Assembly (NCBI GenBank): GCA_017654735.1
Contig: JADPYG010000005.1
Location: forward strand, 124,001-188,000
Direction of reading: 5' to 3'
Length of the DNA: 64,000 bases
DNA from: Vishniacozyma victoriae
Taxonomy: Eukaryota; Basidiomycota; Tremellomycetes; Tremellales; Bulleribasidiaceae
Shown: piece by piece, positions 37,244 to 45,996 of the stretch
How positions within the stretch are numbered: the stretch's first letter is position 1
Layout of the letters: each line of letters starts with the position of its first letter
Program-made: the position numbers and the translations under genes
Notes under the pieces: model-generated
Seen by the model: only the letters and a program-made list of their open reading frames with translations
Databases searched by the model: none
Told to the model about the DNA's origin: nothing

Positions 37244-39483
37244 ATGACAAGCGATATCAAGTCGAGCTCTGCGGCTTCGGCACATGATCGAAACAAACAG
37301 GCGGAAGACGACGAACCTGCCAATACATCGACTTCCCCAACCCGACCTGCGGCGAAACGTCAAAGTACGGAAACGAGTCGAGAGAAACAATCAACAGATG
37401 TGGAGATGATAGATGGACGAACGAAGGATGAATTCGATCGCTTTACCCAATCCCAAAAGAAGAGGATGACAGCTATAGTGTCATTCTCTGCTCTTCTCAG
37501 TCGTACGTCCACTGCTCAAGCCACGGCATAGACTAACAGTATAGCAATGGCATCCTCGATCTTCTTACCATCCGTTCCTCAACTCGCGAATGATCTTAAA
37601 ACAAGCGAAACAATCATCAATGTCACCATAGCCATCTTCATCGTGATTATTGGGGTCGCCCCGATTATTTGGTCTCCTCTCTCTGGTTTCTACGGGCGGA
37701 AACCTGTTTATCTTGCTAGTATGCCTATCACTATCGCTGGATCTATCGGGGTTGCGCTGAGTCGGAATGTGGGGGATATCATTGGTACTAGGGTGTTACA
37801 GGGTATTGGGAGTAGTGCGGTATTGGCTGTTGGAGCTGGGACTATTGGGGATATTTTCAGACCGACAGAAAGAGCCAATGCCATGGGATGGTTCTATTCT
37901 GGAGTGAGTCGCTGATTTACATCCAAACTGGCGATATTGACATCAGGCTCTACTAGGTCCGGCCTTGGCCCCAGTAATCGCAGGTATATTTACCCAATAC
38001 ACCGCAGTATGTCTCACTCTTCATTTCGTTCACTACCTTCTGACGTAATAGGAGACATGGCGATCAGCCCAATACTTTGTAGCGGGAGTAGCATCTCTCG
38101 CTTTGCTCCTCGTATTCCTGCTCTTACCAGAGACGCACCATCGACCGCTTCCGCATACGATTTTGAAGGAGGAACGAGGCAAAAAGTTTGTCCCGTATAT
38201 CTTCAATCCGTTTACTAGTCTGGGTCTTTTTAGGTGGCCTAACATATGTTGTATTGTAAGTCTTGACAGGTAACAATGGGCTGATGGTAGACTTTCGTGT
38301 CGAGTTGTGTCATGTTTCAGTTGTACTGTCTACTGGTCCCTCTCAGTAAGTGAACAGATGAAAGCGGCATAGTCTTTAGCTGATCTCTTCCTTCCCGCAG
38401 GTTCCGTTTTCGTAAGTTCATCTCAACAACACTGCTGAACATTGTGCTGATCAAAAGCAATCACGTTATAATATCGACAACGTAGCCTTAGCAGGATGTC
38501 TCTATCTCGTATCTGGGGCCGGAAACATCATCGGAGCCAGGGTAGCTGGGCGTGAGCACTTTTTCCCGCAACACCAGATTATATACTTATGATCAGCATG
38601 GGCGGACGCGACTGTCAAAAAGTATATCCGAAAAAGAGGTTATAGGCGTCCCGAAGATCGGTTGACTGCTGCTGTTCTTGGAGTCGGGCTCATCTTGCCA
38701 TTATCGGCGATCACATATGGCTGGCTCGTCGAATACGGGTTAGTTTTGCCAATGTCTCTTGAAGTGCAATATGCTCATTCGACTAGTGCTGGTGGGATTG
38801 CTCCTCCCTTAGTCATGACGGGTATCAGCGGTTTTGGCTTGATGATCACCCTCACACCACTGAATACCTAGTACGTTTGCTATAAAACCCCCAAGCATTT
38901 TCTAACGATATAGTGCGGTCGACTGCATGCAACACCGATCAGCAGAGGTTATAGCCGTCAACAATTGTAGGTGATTAACTCTGTCATGTCACCTCAACTG
39001 ACTCCCAGTCGTCCGGTACCTCTTCTCAGCCGCTGCTTCGGCTTTCGTACTCCCATTAGCGAATGCCATAGGCTGGGGTTTGACTATGACGATAGCTGCT
39101 ATCATATGTGTGAGTAGGCGTCAGTGTACGATGGGTCGATGTTGACTTCCCAGTGGCTTGCTCTTGGAGCTTTACTAGCAGTGATCAAGTGGGGACATAT
39201 CTGGCGCCAGAGGACGAATCTCAAGCAGGGAATCTTGACGGTCGATGATGATCGCCAAACAGCCGCCGGAGTCCCAGAGGAAAACGGAGATATAGAGAAC
39301 GCTCCCGGCGTTCAACCCGCGATTCCTATCCCCCAAGAGCAAGATGAAGAAGCTAAGGATTCGCATGGTGACATGCCTTTGGAAACAAGACGCCTGGCCC
39401 GAAGGAATAGCACTCTGCCACCCGTTCGGGATGTTCTTAAGCGGACGACCTCGTTATCTCAAGCTTCGGTACATGGTGGATAG
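37244..39483 (+). CDS. MFS drug:H+ antiporter, DHA1 family
   Basis: Twelve-helix major facilitator of the DHA1 group (QDR/DTR1/TPO relatives). Eleven exons sum to exactly 600 codons, 599 residues: 37244-37502, 37545-37903, 37947-38006, 38052-38255, 38291-38345, 38401-38411, 38458-38551, 38597-38870, 38914-38966, 39009-39109, 39154-39483. The cytosolic head is hydrophilic, followed by PMASSIFLPSVPQLA, motif A region GFYGRKP, RVLQGIGSSAVLAVG with GTIGDIFRPTERANAMG, and the antiporter-type GPALAPVIAG. The second half includes YNIDNVALAGCLYL and GISGFGLMITLTPLNTY, then a long acidic/Ser tail. Exon 6 is only 11 nt and is needed to keep the frame. It directly follows the ABC pump gene on the same strand. 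Substrate is unknown. Confidence 0.88.
38401..38411 (+). other. 11-nt microexon of the MFS transporter
   Basis: Bounded by a CCGCAG acceptor and GTAAGT donor, it joins PLS to QSRYN as SSVF. Without it the reading frame is lost. The full eleven-exon model sums to a multiple of three only with it. Confidence 0.82.
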
Positions 39484-40629
39484 CAGTATTCCCGATAGAT
39501 CCGGCAGATGAAATTGTAGCCTTTTTGGGAGTCCGATGTATGCTTTACAAAGCCTAACTAGCACTGTCATGACGATTTAGCACGTCTAAATTGACGCTTG
39601 GTAATGACCAAAGTAGCAACTTGTAGATTGATGAGACGATTCGCGCAAGTCTGGGCAGGGCAGCCGACATACAGCTTCGATGACGTCTCCGAGGGGATAC
39701 CCCGCTTTTCCAAAATGCAGGATGTGTCGACATCCGAATGTCATGATGCTCGTGGGATTTTAAGAAGCGAGGTGGGGATCTTCAAAACAGCTGATCGACA
39801 GTGGGACCCACGTTCGTTTCCAGAGACGCCTCAATATGGGATGGTGTAAACAAGGCCATCGCATGTACCTCGTGTCTGTTTACTTCTTCCATTAAGGTTC
39901 AGAAAGTACTGAAACTCTAAATCTCCTAATGGGTAACTTATCAGGAGTATCGGACCGGTCGATATCAATCGAATATATCCAAGATTTATCCGCTCATTTC
40001 ACCGCCTTGACTTGTGCGTGCACCCCATCTGTGTAGTGGTAAGCTCCCTCGTCATCCGGCTTTTGATGATCAGAGCGAGTAGATCCGCTTCCTTCCCCTG
40101 GGACCCCCGATCAGCGTTCTTGGAAACACTTGGCGTTTTCGATCATCGCAGAAAGGCTAGACCCTGTAAACACCACTTTTGGTACATCGGAAGACTGTTC
40201 CGTTTAATTACCTACTCGATTTGTCAGACTAGGACCTGCTTGGCATTGAGTCATTACATACAGTAGAACACCAGGGGGATTTCGAGGTGTCTATCGTTGT
40301 ATGGTGTGCTTGGGGGCGCTCTGTGCCCACCCGTCCGAGCCATCGGGAAGACTACTACTGGTAAAGTAGGGTACATCCCTTTCGATCCTAGCGGTGCAAA
40401 CATGACTCAGGCTATCGGAGGACTGATCTTGGCTTACGACTTACTACGTCAATCAATTTCTTGGCATTGCGCGACCGAACACGAATGTCAACATGGGGAC
40501 ATCCATCATTGAGGTATAAGTACATGCATACTCCGTTACACCTGTCTCTCTCTTCATCAACTTCACGAATAATTTCCCTTCATACATCTGTAGCATAAAC
40601 CAAATCACATATAATAATCATCAATCATA
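39484..40629. other. Intergenic, no supported gene
   Basis: 1.15 kb with two short open stretches (39598-39849 and 40297-40512) that lack family resemblance, splice logic or typical leader sequence. A decayed gene is possible but cannot be shown. The last 130 bp are an AT/CT-rich leader for the CHRD gene. Confidence 0.4.
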
Positions 40630-41411
40630 ATGAAGTTCTCTCTACTACTAGCTGTTCTCCCCGCCCTCGCCATCGCCGCTCCTACTCCCGAGAACGACGG
40701 CAAGGCTGCTGAGAAGACTCACGACAAGCCCGCTGCTCCCGCATGGAGGGATGAGTACCAGGACTCCCACAAGGGCGACAAGTACGATGAAGCACCCAAG
40801 GAGGAGCACCACGATGACAGCTGGAAGGGATCTTTCCCCTTCGAGTTCACCTCTACCCTCGTCGCTTACGCCGATGGAAACCAGATCATCAACAACTCTC
40901 AGGTCGCCGTCCCAGGACTCTCCCCCGATGGTTACGGTAAATTTGCCTTTGGTTTGAACTCCAACACCAACACCATCTGCCACGTAAGTCCATTCCTTGC
41001 TGCTGTCTGGTCACTGCTGATCATCAGAACATCACCGTCTGGATCCGAGGTGACTACCAATCCCCAGCCGTCACCGCTACCCACATCCACCAGGCCGCCA
41101 AGGGTGCCGCCGGTCCCCCAAGGATTGCTTTCCCCAACCCAATGCCCCTCCCCGGTCAGTCCCAGGACCTCAACGAGTACTCTTGGAGGCAGTCTCTCGG
41201 ATGTATCACCGGCCCCTTCACCACCGGTGTTCTAGCCAACGGTAGTGAGTCCCTCATGTATCTAATTCTGAACGATCACTAACAATCAGCCGATACCGGA
41301 GCCGCATTCTCCGTCTCCCAGCTTGAGGCTAACCCCGAGGGCTTCTTTTCCGACACCCACACCATGGAGTTCCCCGCCGGTGCCATCCGAGGTCAGCTTC
41401 AGTACTACTAG
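40630..41411 (+). CDS. Secreted CHRD-domain protein
   Basis: Secreted protein with a chordin-like (CHRD) domain. The signal peptide is MKFSLLLAVLPALAIAAP. A charged, His/Lys/Asp-rich spacer runs to about residue 70. The CHRD domain then reads FTSTLVAYADGNQIINNS, GKFAFGLNSNTNTICH, ATHIHQAAKGAAGP with PRIAFPNP, and ends TMEFPAGAIRGQLQYY, the usual closing motif. Three exons (40630-40983, 41028-41244, 41290-41411) sum to 231 codons, 230 residues. CHRD proteins in fungi are extracellular and little understood. Two NXS/T sites (NNS, NIT) are present. The gene is convergent with the orphan at 41599. Confidence 0.88.
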
Positions 41412-41598
41412 ATACTCAATACATATAAGATAGTATGAGTCTGGAGTAGAGATATAACAAGGACAGTGGTCGGCTTCGCTTTACATGGACACTTGATTGA
41501 AGGACATTTTCGTAACATTACATAGCGATATGACATGTTTACGACTTTTGCTCTCGTCATGCTAACAGACCTTATACTCTGGTCCTTCCTCAGTAGAC

Positions 41599-42084
41599 TT
41601 ATCCACCAAGTTCAGAATCATCTTCCTCTGCATCTATTGTCCCAGCAGACTTTCCCCCTACACGTTGTTCTGTCATCTTGTGTAAAGCGTCGACCGTCTT
41701 GCCTTTAGTGGTCCTCCAATCTGGTCGAGAAGGCGAAGTAATCGCAGTCGTAGCAGGTGACTTCTGACTGTCGCCGAGAGTCTTGGAACCTCGCGTGATC
41801 ACTTGAGGCAATCGCTGTGTTGGTTGAGAATTTGAAGGAGTACTATCGTGGGTATAGTGAGGTCGATCCCAAGTGGAGCTGGAGGGGATGGGTCTGGCGT
41901 TCTCGAACGGGGATGTATAAGTGAAAGGTGAGGTAGAGGGGAAATCGCTTCGTGGCAGTCTGGTAGAGGTGGATATTTGAACAGGGCCGATCTTGGGGCT
42001 GTAGTACGAGATCCATTCATCTAAACGTTGTGAAGGTGGGATATCAGCAGCGGTGGACGTTGAGCGGGACATCATTAATTTCAT
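41599..42084 (-). CDS. Hypothetical protein
   Basis: No family recognised. I start it at the ATG at 42084 (MKLMMSRSTSTAAD), giving 161 residues without introns; the frame is open further upstream to 42246 but offers only TTG there. It is Ser/Thr/Pro-rich (SPFTYTSPFENARPIP) with an acidic end (DAEEDDSELGG). No signal peptide or membrane segment. An upstream exon is possible, because the open upstream frame reads plausible sequence. Confidence 0.45.
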   Translation of the reverse strand: MKLMMSRSTSTAADIPPSQRLDEWISYYSPKIGPVQISTSTRLPRSDFPSTSPFTYTSPFENARPIPSSSTWDRPHYTHDSTPSNSQPTQRLPQVITRGSKTLGDSQKSPATTAITSPSRPDWRTTKGKTVDALHKMTEQRVGGKSAGTIDAEEDDSELGG

Positions 42085-42400
42085 GACTAGCCTAACGTGG
42101 CCCTGCAACGCAATGCTCTGCCTTATGTAGGTCCTCGTGTTATGGAGTCCGAGTTGTGAAGCTGAAAGTGACGTAACCCTTCGATCTCTATGAACGGACG
42201 AGGAGACAGGCTCGGCACGGGTGTGAAGGCATCTCAACGAAAGCAAATCGCCGATTCAAGCTGAGTGGCAAGTCTCTGAACTGCTTGAATCCACATCATT
42301 CATGCACAGATTGTCATTGCGCTTGACACAGGCTACTTCGATGTACATGGTACCATCGTATGTCTACAAGTGTTACATATCTATAGCTTACAGTCCGGCG
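42085..42400. other. Spacer between minus-strand orphan genes
   Basis: 316 bp upstream of the 41599 gene; its open left part might hold an unannotated 5' exon of that gene. No RNA gene or repeat seen. Confidence 0.35.
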
Positions 42401-43072
42401 CTACTGCCAAGCGTCAACCCCATGATCGAAGTAGCCTTGTGCTTCTGCCTGCTCGAGTTCCCGCCTGAGGCTCTCACACTCTGCTGACATGACATCACCG
42501 TATAGTCCCCCGTCGCTCGCTTGTTCGTCCTGGGCGCAATCGGTTCCGCCAAGACTACTAGTTGGAGGAGATAAGTCGGTCTTCTGTGGAGTGTTGAGGG
42601 TGGTTCCTTGAACCTGTACCTGTGACGCCGAGGCTATACTTTGGCGGCTTGAAATACGACGATATACCGTGGTTCGATCCGAAGGTGGCGGAGTTTGTGT
42701 ATTGCTGCTCTGTCTTTCGGCTTGGAAGATTTCGCATCGACTTTTGCGTCTGCCTAAATTCTTGTCGCGATTAGCGTAGCGTAAAACCGTCAAGTGGGAG
42801 GTCCGCTGCGATCCGATCACCGGTCTTCTCTCGAAGTCGGGTCGATCACATTTTCCGCACTGGCAGCCATCAGATTCATTATCATACTCATAATCGGAAT
42901 CATGTACAGCGTCAGGGTCATCCGAAAGTGCAATACTGTCGCTCTCGGACTCGTCCTCATCGTCAAAATCACCTCCTGAGATGTAGTCTGACGGAAGATG
43001 GGACGAGGCCGTACTTCCGGCTCTGGCCTCGACAGTCGTTCTGCTAGATTTGTATGTTTCGCAGGGGGACAT
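42401..43072 (-). CDS. Hypothetical acidic protein
   Basis: Family unknown. A single uninterrupted frame from ATG at 43072 (MSPCETYKSSRT) to TAG at 42401 gives 223 residues. Residues about 30-70 are strongly acidic with many Asp and Ser, followed by CQCGKCDRPDFERRP, a small Cys cluster that might bind metal. A basic part (RRKSRCEIFQAER) follows, then a Ser/Gln/Thr-rich part and a predicted short coiled coil (AECESLRRELEQAEAQG). This layout would suit a nuclear regulatory protein, but that is only a guess. Confidence 0.5.
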   Translation of the reverse strand: MSPCETYKSSRTTVEARAGSTASSHLPSDYISGGDFDDEDESESDSIALSDDPDAVHDSDYEYDNESDGCQCGKCDRPDFERRPVIGSQRTSHLTVLRYANRDKNLGRRKSRCEIFQAERQSSNTQTPPPSDRTTVYRRISSRQSIASASQVQVQGTTLNTPQKTDLSPPTSSLGGTDCAQDEQASDGGLYGDVMSAECESLRRELEQAEAQGYFDHGVDAWQ

Positions 43073-43633
43073 GATATCGTTCGAGTGGGGATATCAGAAG
43101 TGGCAAAAACAGGAAGGAGAAAGGATTCAGATTTGTGCGGACGGGCGCTTTCATGACTTTTTGTTGTCCAAAGGAGGTCGGTTTCTCGGGATAGCTCGGA
43201 ACGGCCTCGGACGGAACATGTTCGACAGCTCCACTGTGCCACCCAGCCCCGAAGCAATCCATTCACGAGCTCGGGAGCAAAGTGAATCTTCATGAAATCA
43301 TGCTGAGCCTACCCCCTCGTCGCCTCAAGGTGAAGAGAGAGTCCTTGTGGATCTGAAGCTCTCCTAGGCCCCGCTGGTGTTAAGTCAGCAAACTGCTCTC
43401 GTTTGACAACAAATTTTCGGCTTTAACGCCGAAATCATAATTACATATTCCGCTCGCCCACAAAGCTACATAGTGCTCCGCGGCCGCGCACAAACAAGAG
43501 ACTTCTAGGTTCAGGCAAAGTCGGACACCGAGCTGACGAGCTAGGACTCACATATCACACATCATCACTTGACACCCAGATTTCCCTCATCCCGTTCCCC
43601 TTCCTATCTTTGCCTCTCCCACCCCCTTGTCCC
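43073..43633. other. Upstream region with a perfect inverted repeat
   Basis: 561 bp between two minus-strand orphans. It contains a perfect 7-bp inverted repeat, TTTCGGC/GCCGAAA with a 6-nt loop, at 43415-43434. Overlapping frames here are shadows of the 42401 gene. Confidence 0.4.
43415..43434. repeat. Perfect inverted repeat (7-bp arms, 6-nt loop)
   Basis: TTTCGGC and GCCGAAA flank TTTAAC. The site is 343 bp upstream of the 42401 gene start. It could be an operator-type half-site pair for a zinc-cluster factor, or chance. Confidence 0.6.
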
Positions 43634-44218
43634 CTAGCGGCCAGCATTTTGTCCCTTTGAGTCATCACTGAGAGAGTCCCGCTCGCATTGGTGTTTGTCG
43701 CCCGCACTACGGTATGTATGGTCTTTCGAACATTGTTGCAACGATAAATCGGTCGGCTGCTCGTCGGTCGATGATGGCGGTTGTACTTTGAGAGCCGAAA
43801 AGTAAATCGACGACTCCTTCAACATTTCCGGCACCAGGAACGAAGGGCGATCCTCATCGCTATTGTGAGTTGACAAAGAGGGCGATTTGGGAGACTGTTC
43901 ATCCAGCTTTGGCTTCCTGTGTCTTTGGAAATGTTCTCTGTGTCTGATGAGCAATATATCCGCACGTTTTGCTTTGATCTGGGCAAAGGCGCTCCTGAGA
44001 TGGGAAGAAGAAACTTGAGATGATGGATTGTGACCCTTCGACTCCTCCTCGACGGCTGAGGAGCTAGCGGGTTCTGTGGCGGTCGAGGCAGAATTTGACC
44101 CTGGACAGGCCGACTTCTTCCCGCCCTGTTCAAATGCCCTTAGGTCACTCCTCGTCCTTCTCAGGTTTGTGCAGTCTGATCTTCTGCTATCTGTCGAGTG
44201 AACGAAGGATCGAGGCAT
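43634..44218 (-). CDS. Hypothetical basic/Ser-rich protein
   Basis: No family recognised. The first ATG in a good context is at 44218 (MPRSFVHSTDSRRSD); the frame upstream to 44245 begins only with TTG. The intronless frame gives 194 residues and stops at 43634. It is rich in Ser, Lys and Arg, with a probable helix (LRSAFAQIKAKRADILLIRHREHFQRH) in the middle and low complexity at both ends. It is one of three adjacent minus-strand orphans between the CHRD gene and EFM6. Confidence 0.45.
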   Translation of the reverse strand: MPRSFVHSTDSRRSDCTNLRRTRSDLRAFEQGGKKSACPGSNSASTATEPASSSAVEEESKGHNPSSQVSSSHLRSAFAQIKAKRADILLIRHREHFQRHRKPKLDEQSPKSPSLSTHNSDEDRPSFLVPEMLKESSIYFSALKVQPPSSTDEQPTDLSLQQCSKDHTYRSAGDKHQCERDSLSDDSKGQNAGR

Positions 44219-44524
44219 GATGTGAGGTATAGTATATTGTATCAAGTATCAGTGACTAGTAGAATGCGAGTACTGTCCCCTGAGTCGCACTTCACTGCAG
44301 CCATACCAGTGTCTTTCATGACCACCAAAGGATTAGCTCTGTCCCTTTGTACGACCGAAACCAAACTCTTCGACCACCCTTTATCAGCTCCACCGAATGA
44401 AAAGATTTCGAGAAGACGTGTATCACCTCACTGACCCTGGCCGTCTTTCCATGAACGGATAGCCTGTGTTACATCATCCTTTCATCCAAAAGCAGCTAAC
44501 CCATGCAAGGCGATACAAAACCCT
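44219..44524. other. Spacer between orphan gene and EFM6
   Basis: 306 bp: the promoter of the 43634 gene and the 3' region of the EFM6-like gene, both on the minus strand. A frame on the plus strand here (44198-44434) has no support. Confidence 0.35.
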
Positions 44525-45439
44525 CTATTTCCTCCTTTTGAGCCTAAGCAGTGTAACTCCCTCTTTCTGATATCTCTCCCTCTCTCCATCTTTATCATCT
44601 TCAACTATTTCTGAGTCAAAGTGTTTTTTGAGCATTGTAAAGAACCTCTTGTCCGCCTTATATCAGTACCACTTGATGACGAAGATTGGAAAACTGACCT
44701 TTCTTCGTTTCTTCCAGCAGAAGAGGACTTCGACTTCTTTTCCTAGGGGTGCTAGATCGCATAATGTCTTTACTAGTAATGGGAATGCGGGCTTTATCAT
44801 CAGCTATCGTCCCGGCAGGAGAACGGACATACCTCGAAGTATACACAATCCGCTGCTAGGATCACATCCGCCTCTGCTACCGGTACCTCCTTCGGCATCT
44901 CTCCCCAATCGTATTCCGCTATACGCAGATTCGGAGTGGAGACGTTCAAGACTGCGTTCTCCTCCATCAACTTCAGAAGGCATCTGAGATCAGCTAGGCA
45001 CTCTGCAGTTTCCATGAATGACTTACGCTTGGTCCGTAGCCCAAACGTTCGCATTTGGTTCCAGTAAAGCCGCGACGATCCCAACCAGTCCCGTTCCGCT
45101 TCCTAGTTCTACCACCGTCTTATCCTTCAAGTATGCAGGTGAATGACTATGTCTCCAAGCTAGATACCTCGATAGAACCTTCCATCAGCATACGAAGGTG
45201 CAACAAGAACGTACAATTCCAGAGGGCCAGGCTATTCCACCACATCCAGGTCCAGCATCCACTTTCAATTTGACATCCTTATCCAAATATGGGATCTCCA
45301 ATACAGTCTCCTCCGCTACAATGGTCGTCGGGGGACGTATAGGCGCCAAAGACTCGAATGTCGGTAGAGCAGCTGTTGAGGAAGTTGTCGAGACCGAAGA
45401 TGATCTCGAACGGGCTCCAGCAGATTCGCTGTTGACCAT
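44525..45439 (-). CDS. EFM6: Protein lysine methyltransferase, METTL21/Efm6-like
   Basis: Seven-beta-strand S-adenosylmethionine methyltransferase of the family that methylates translation elongation factors. Visible in order: a Ser-rich head, VKLKVDAGPGCGGIAWPSG, LSRYLAWRHSHSP, motif I VVELGSGTGLVGI, ANVWATDQ, an AEYDWGE motif typical of METTL21-type enzymes, VILAADCVYFE, and the closing part VEVLFCWKKRRKADKRFF. The last exon continues to KEGVTLLRLKRRK, with TAG at 44525-44527. At least four introns were spliced by eye. The KKRRKADKRFF block recalls yeast Efm6 (target elongation factor 1A); the sub-family choice is moderately confident. Start ATG at 45439 is the first in frame. Confidence 0.8.
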
Positions 45440-45748
45440 TGACTGGTTGAGCGGTGTATGCGTGTTGCGAGCACTATTCCTGGCAGTGAGAGGGATAGAT
45501 GAAATAGTGAATTACTAAGACGCGACCAAGTCGATCAAAGATCGAGCTCAGGCACAGGCTGAAGAATAAACCCTGAGTATAGACCAGGCCTTCATAGCAG
45601 TGAAAGAGTCAGAGTACAACTCAGGACCAGCAGGGGAATAAGTGATGTGCTCCAGGCATCACACAGAAGCAAAAAAAAAAGACATTGAGACAAATGAGTT
45701 GAGTGTCGCTTGCCTTGGCTCCACTCTCGCCCAACGCAAAAAGTAGTG
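45440..45748. other. Spacer between EFM6 and the 5S rRNA gene
   Basis: 309 bp holding the EFM6 promoter and the downstream flank of the 5S gene. An A-run near 45669-45678 (T-run on the minus strand) could act as a reserve Pol III terminator. Confidence 0.4.
45738..45742 (-). terminator. Pol III terminator of the 5S rRNA gene
   Basis: On the minus strand a run of five T begins 6 nt after the mature 3' end. This is the normal RNA polymerase III stop signal. A longer T-run lies about 70 nt further on. Confidence 0.7.
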
Positions 45749-45869
45749 AACCACAACACCTAACAGGATTCGCAAGTGGTCCCCCACCTTGCTACTAACT
45801 GGGCGATATCCAGGTTGTCTGCGCAGATCGGACGGGATGCGGAATTTTCTAGATTCTATGGTCGTGGAT
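45749..45869 (-). rRNA. 5S ribosomal RNA (solitary copy)
   Basis: The minus strand reads a complete 121-nt 5S rRNA. Conserved pieces in order: ATCCACGACCATA at the 5' end, GCATCCCGTCCGATCTGCGC, GTTAGTA, GGTGGGGGACCAC and GTTGTGGTT at the 3' end. Helix I pairs ATCCACGAC with GTTGTGGTT (one T-T mismatch). Helix II pairs ATCTAG with CTGGAT, and helix IV pairs GCAAG-TGG with CCA-CTTGC. Where it departs from common fungal 5S sequences, partners seem to change together, which argues for function and against a pseudogene. The internal control region (GTTAGTA to GGGGACC) is intact and a T5 terminator follows. It sits alone between EFM6 (same strand) and the MMT-like gene, not in an rDNA repeat. Confidence 0.88.
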
Positions 45870-45996
45870 GAGCAGTTGGTCAAATCTGCCAATATAAACC
45901 ATACATTTGTCACGTCAGGGCGTGTTGAGTGCTGACCGGCAACTAACTATCTACCTGACATCACACCTATATCATACATCCCGGTGATAAGCTGGT

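Noticed and set aside
39598..40512. Two small frames in the gap after the MFS gene as genes
   Set aside because: No family similarity, no leader or splice logic; kept as intergenic.
42085..42246. Upstream extension of the 41599 orphan gene
   Set aside because: The frame is open but begins with TTG; ATG at 42084 is preferred, with an upstream exon left open.
45749..45869. 5S rRNA pseudogene as explanation for the divergent sequence
   Set aside because: Differences in helices appear paired, the internal control region is intact and a T5 terminator follows; decay would break pairing.
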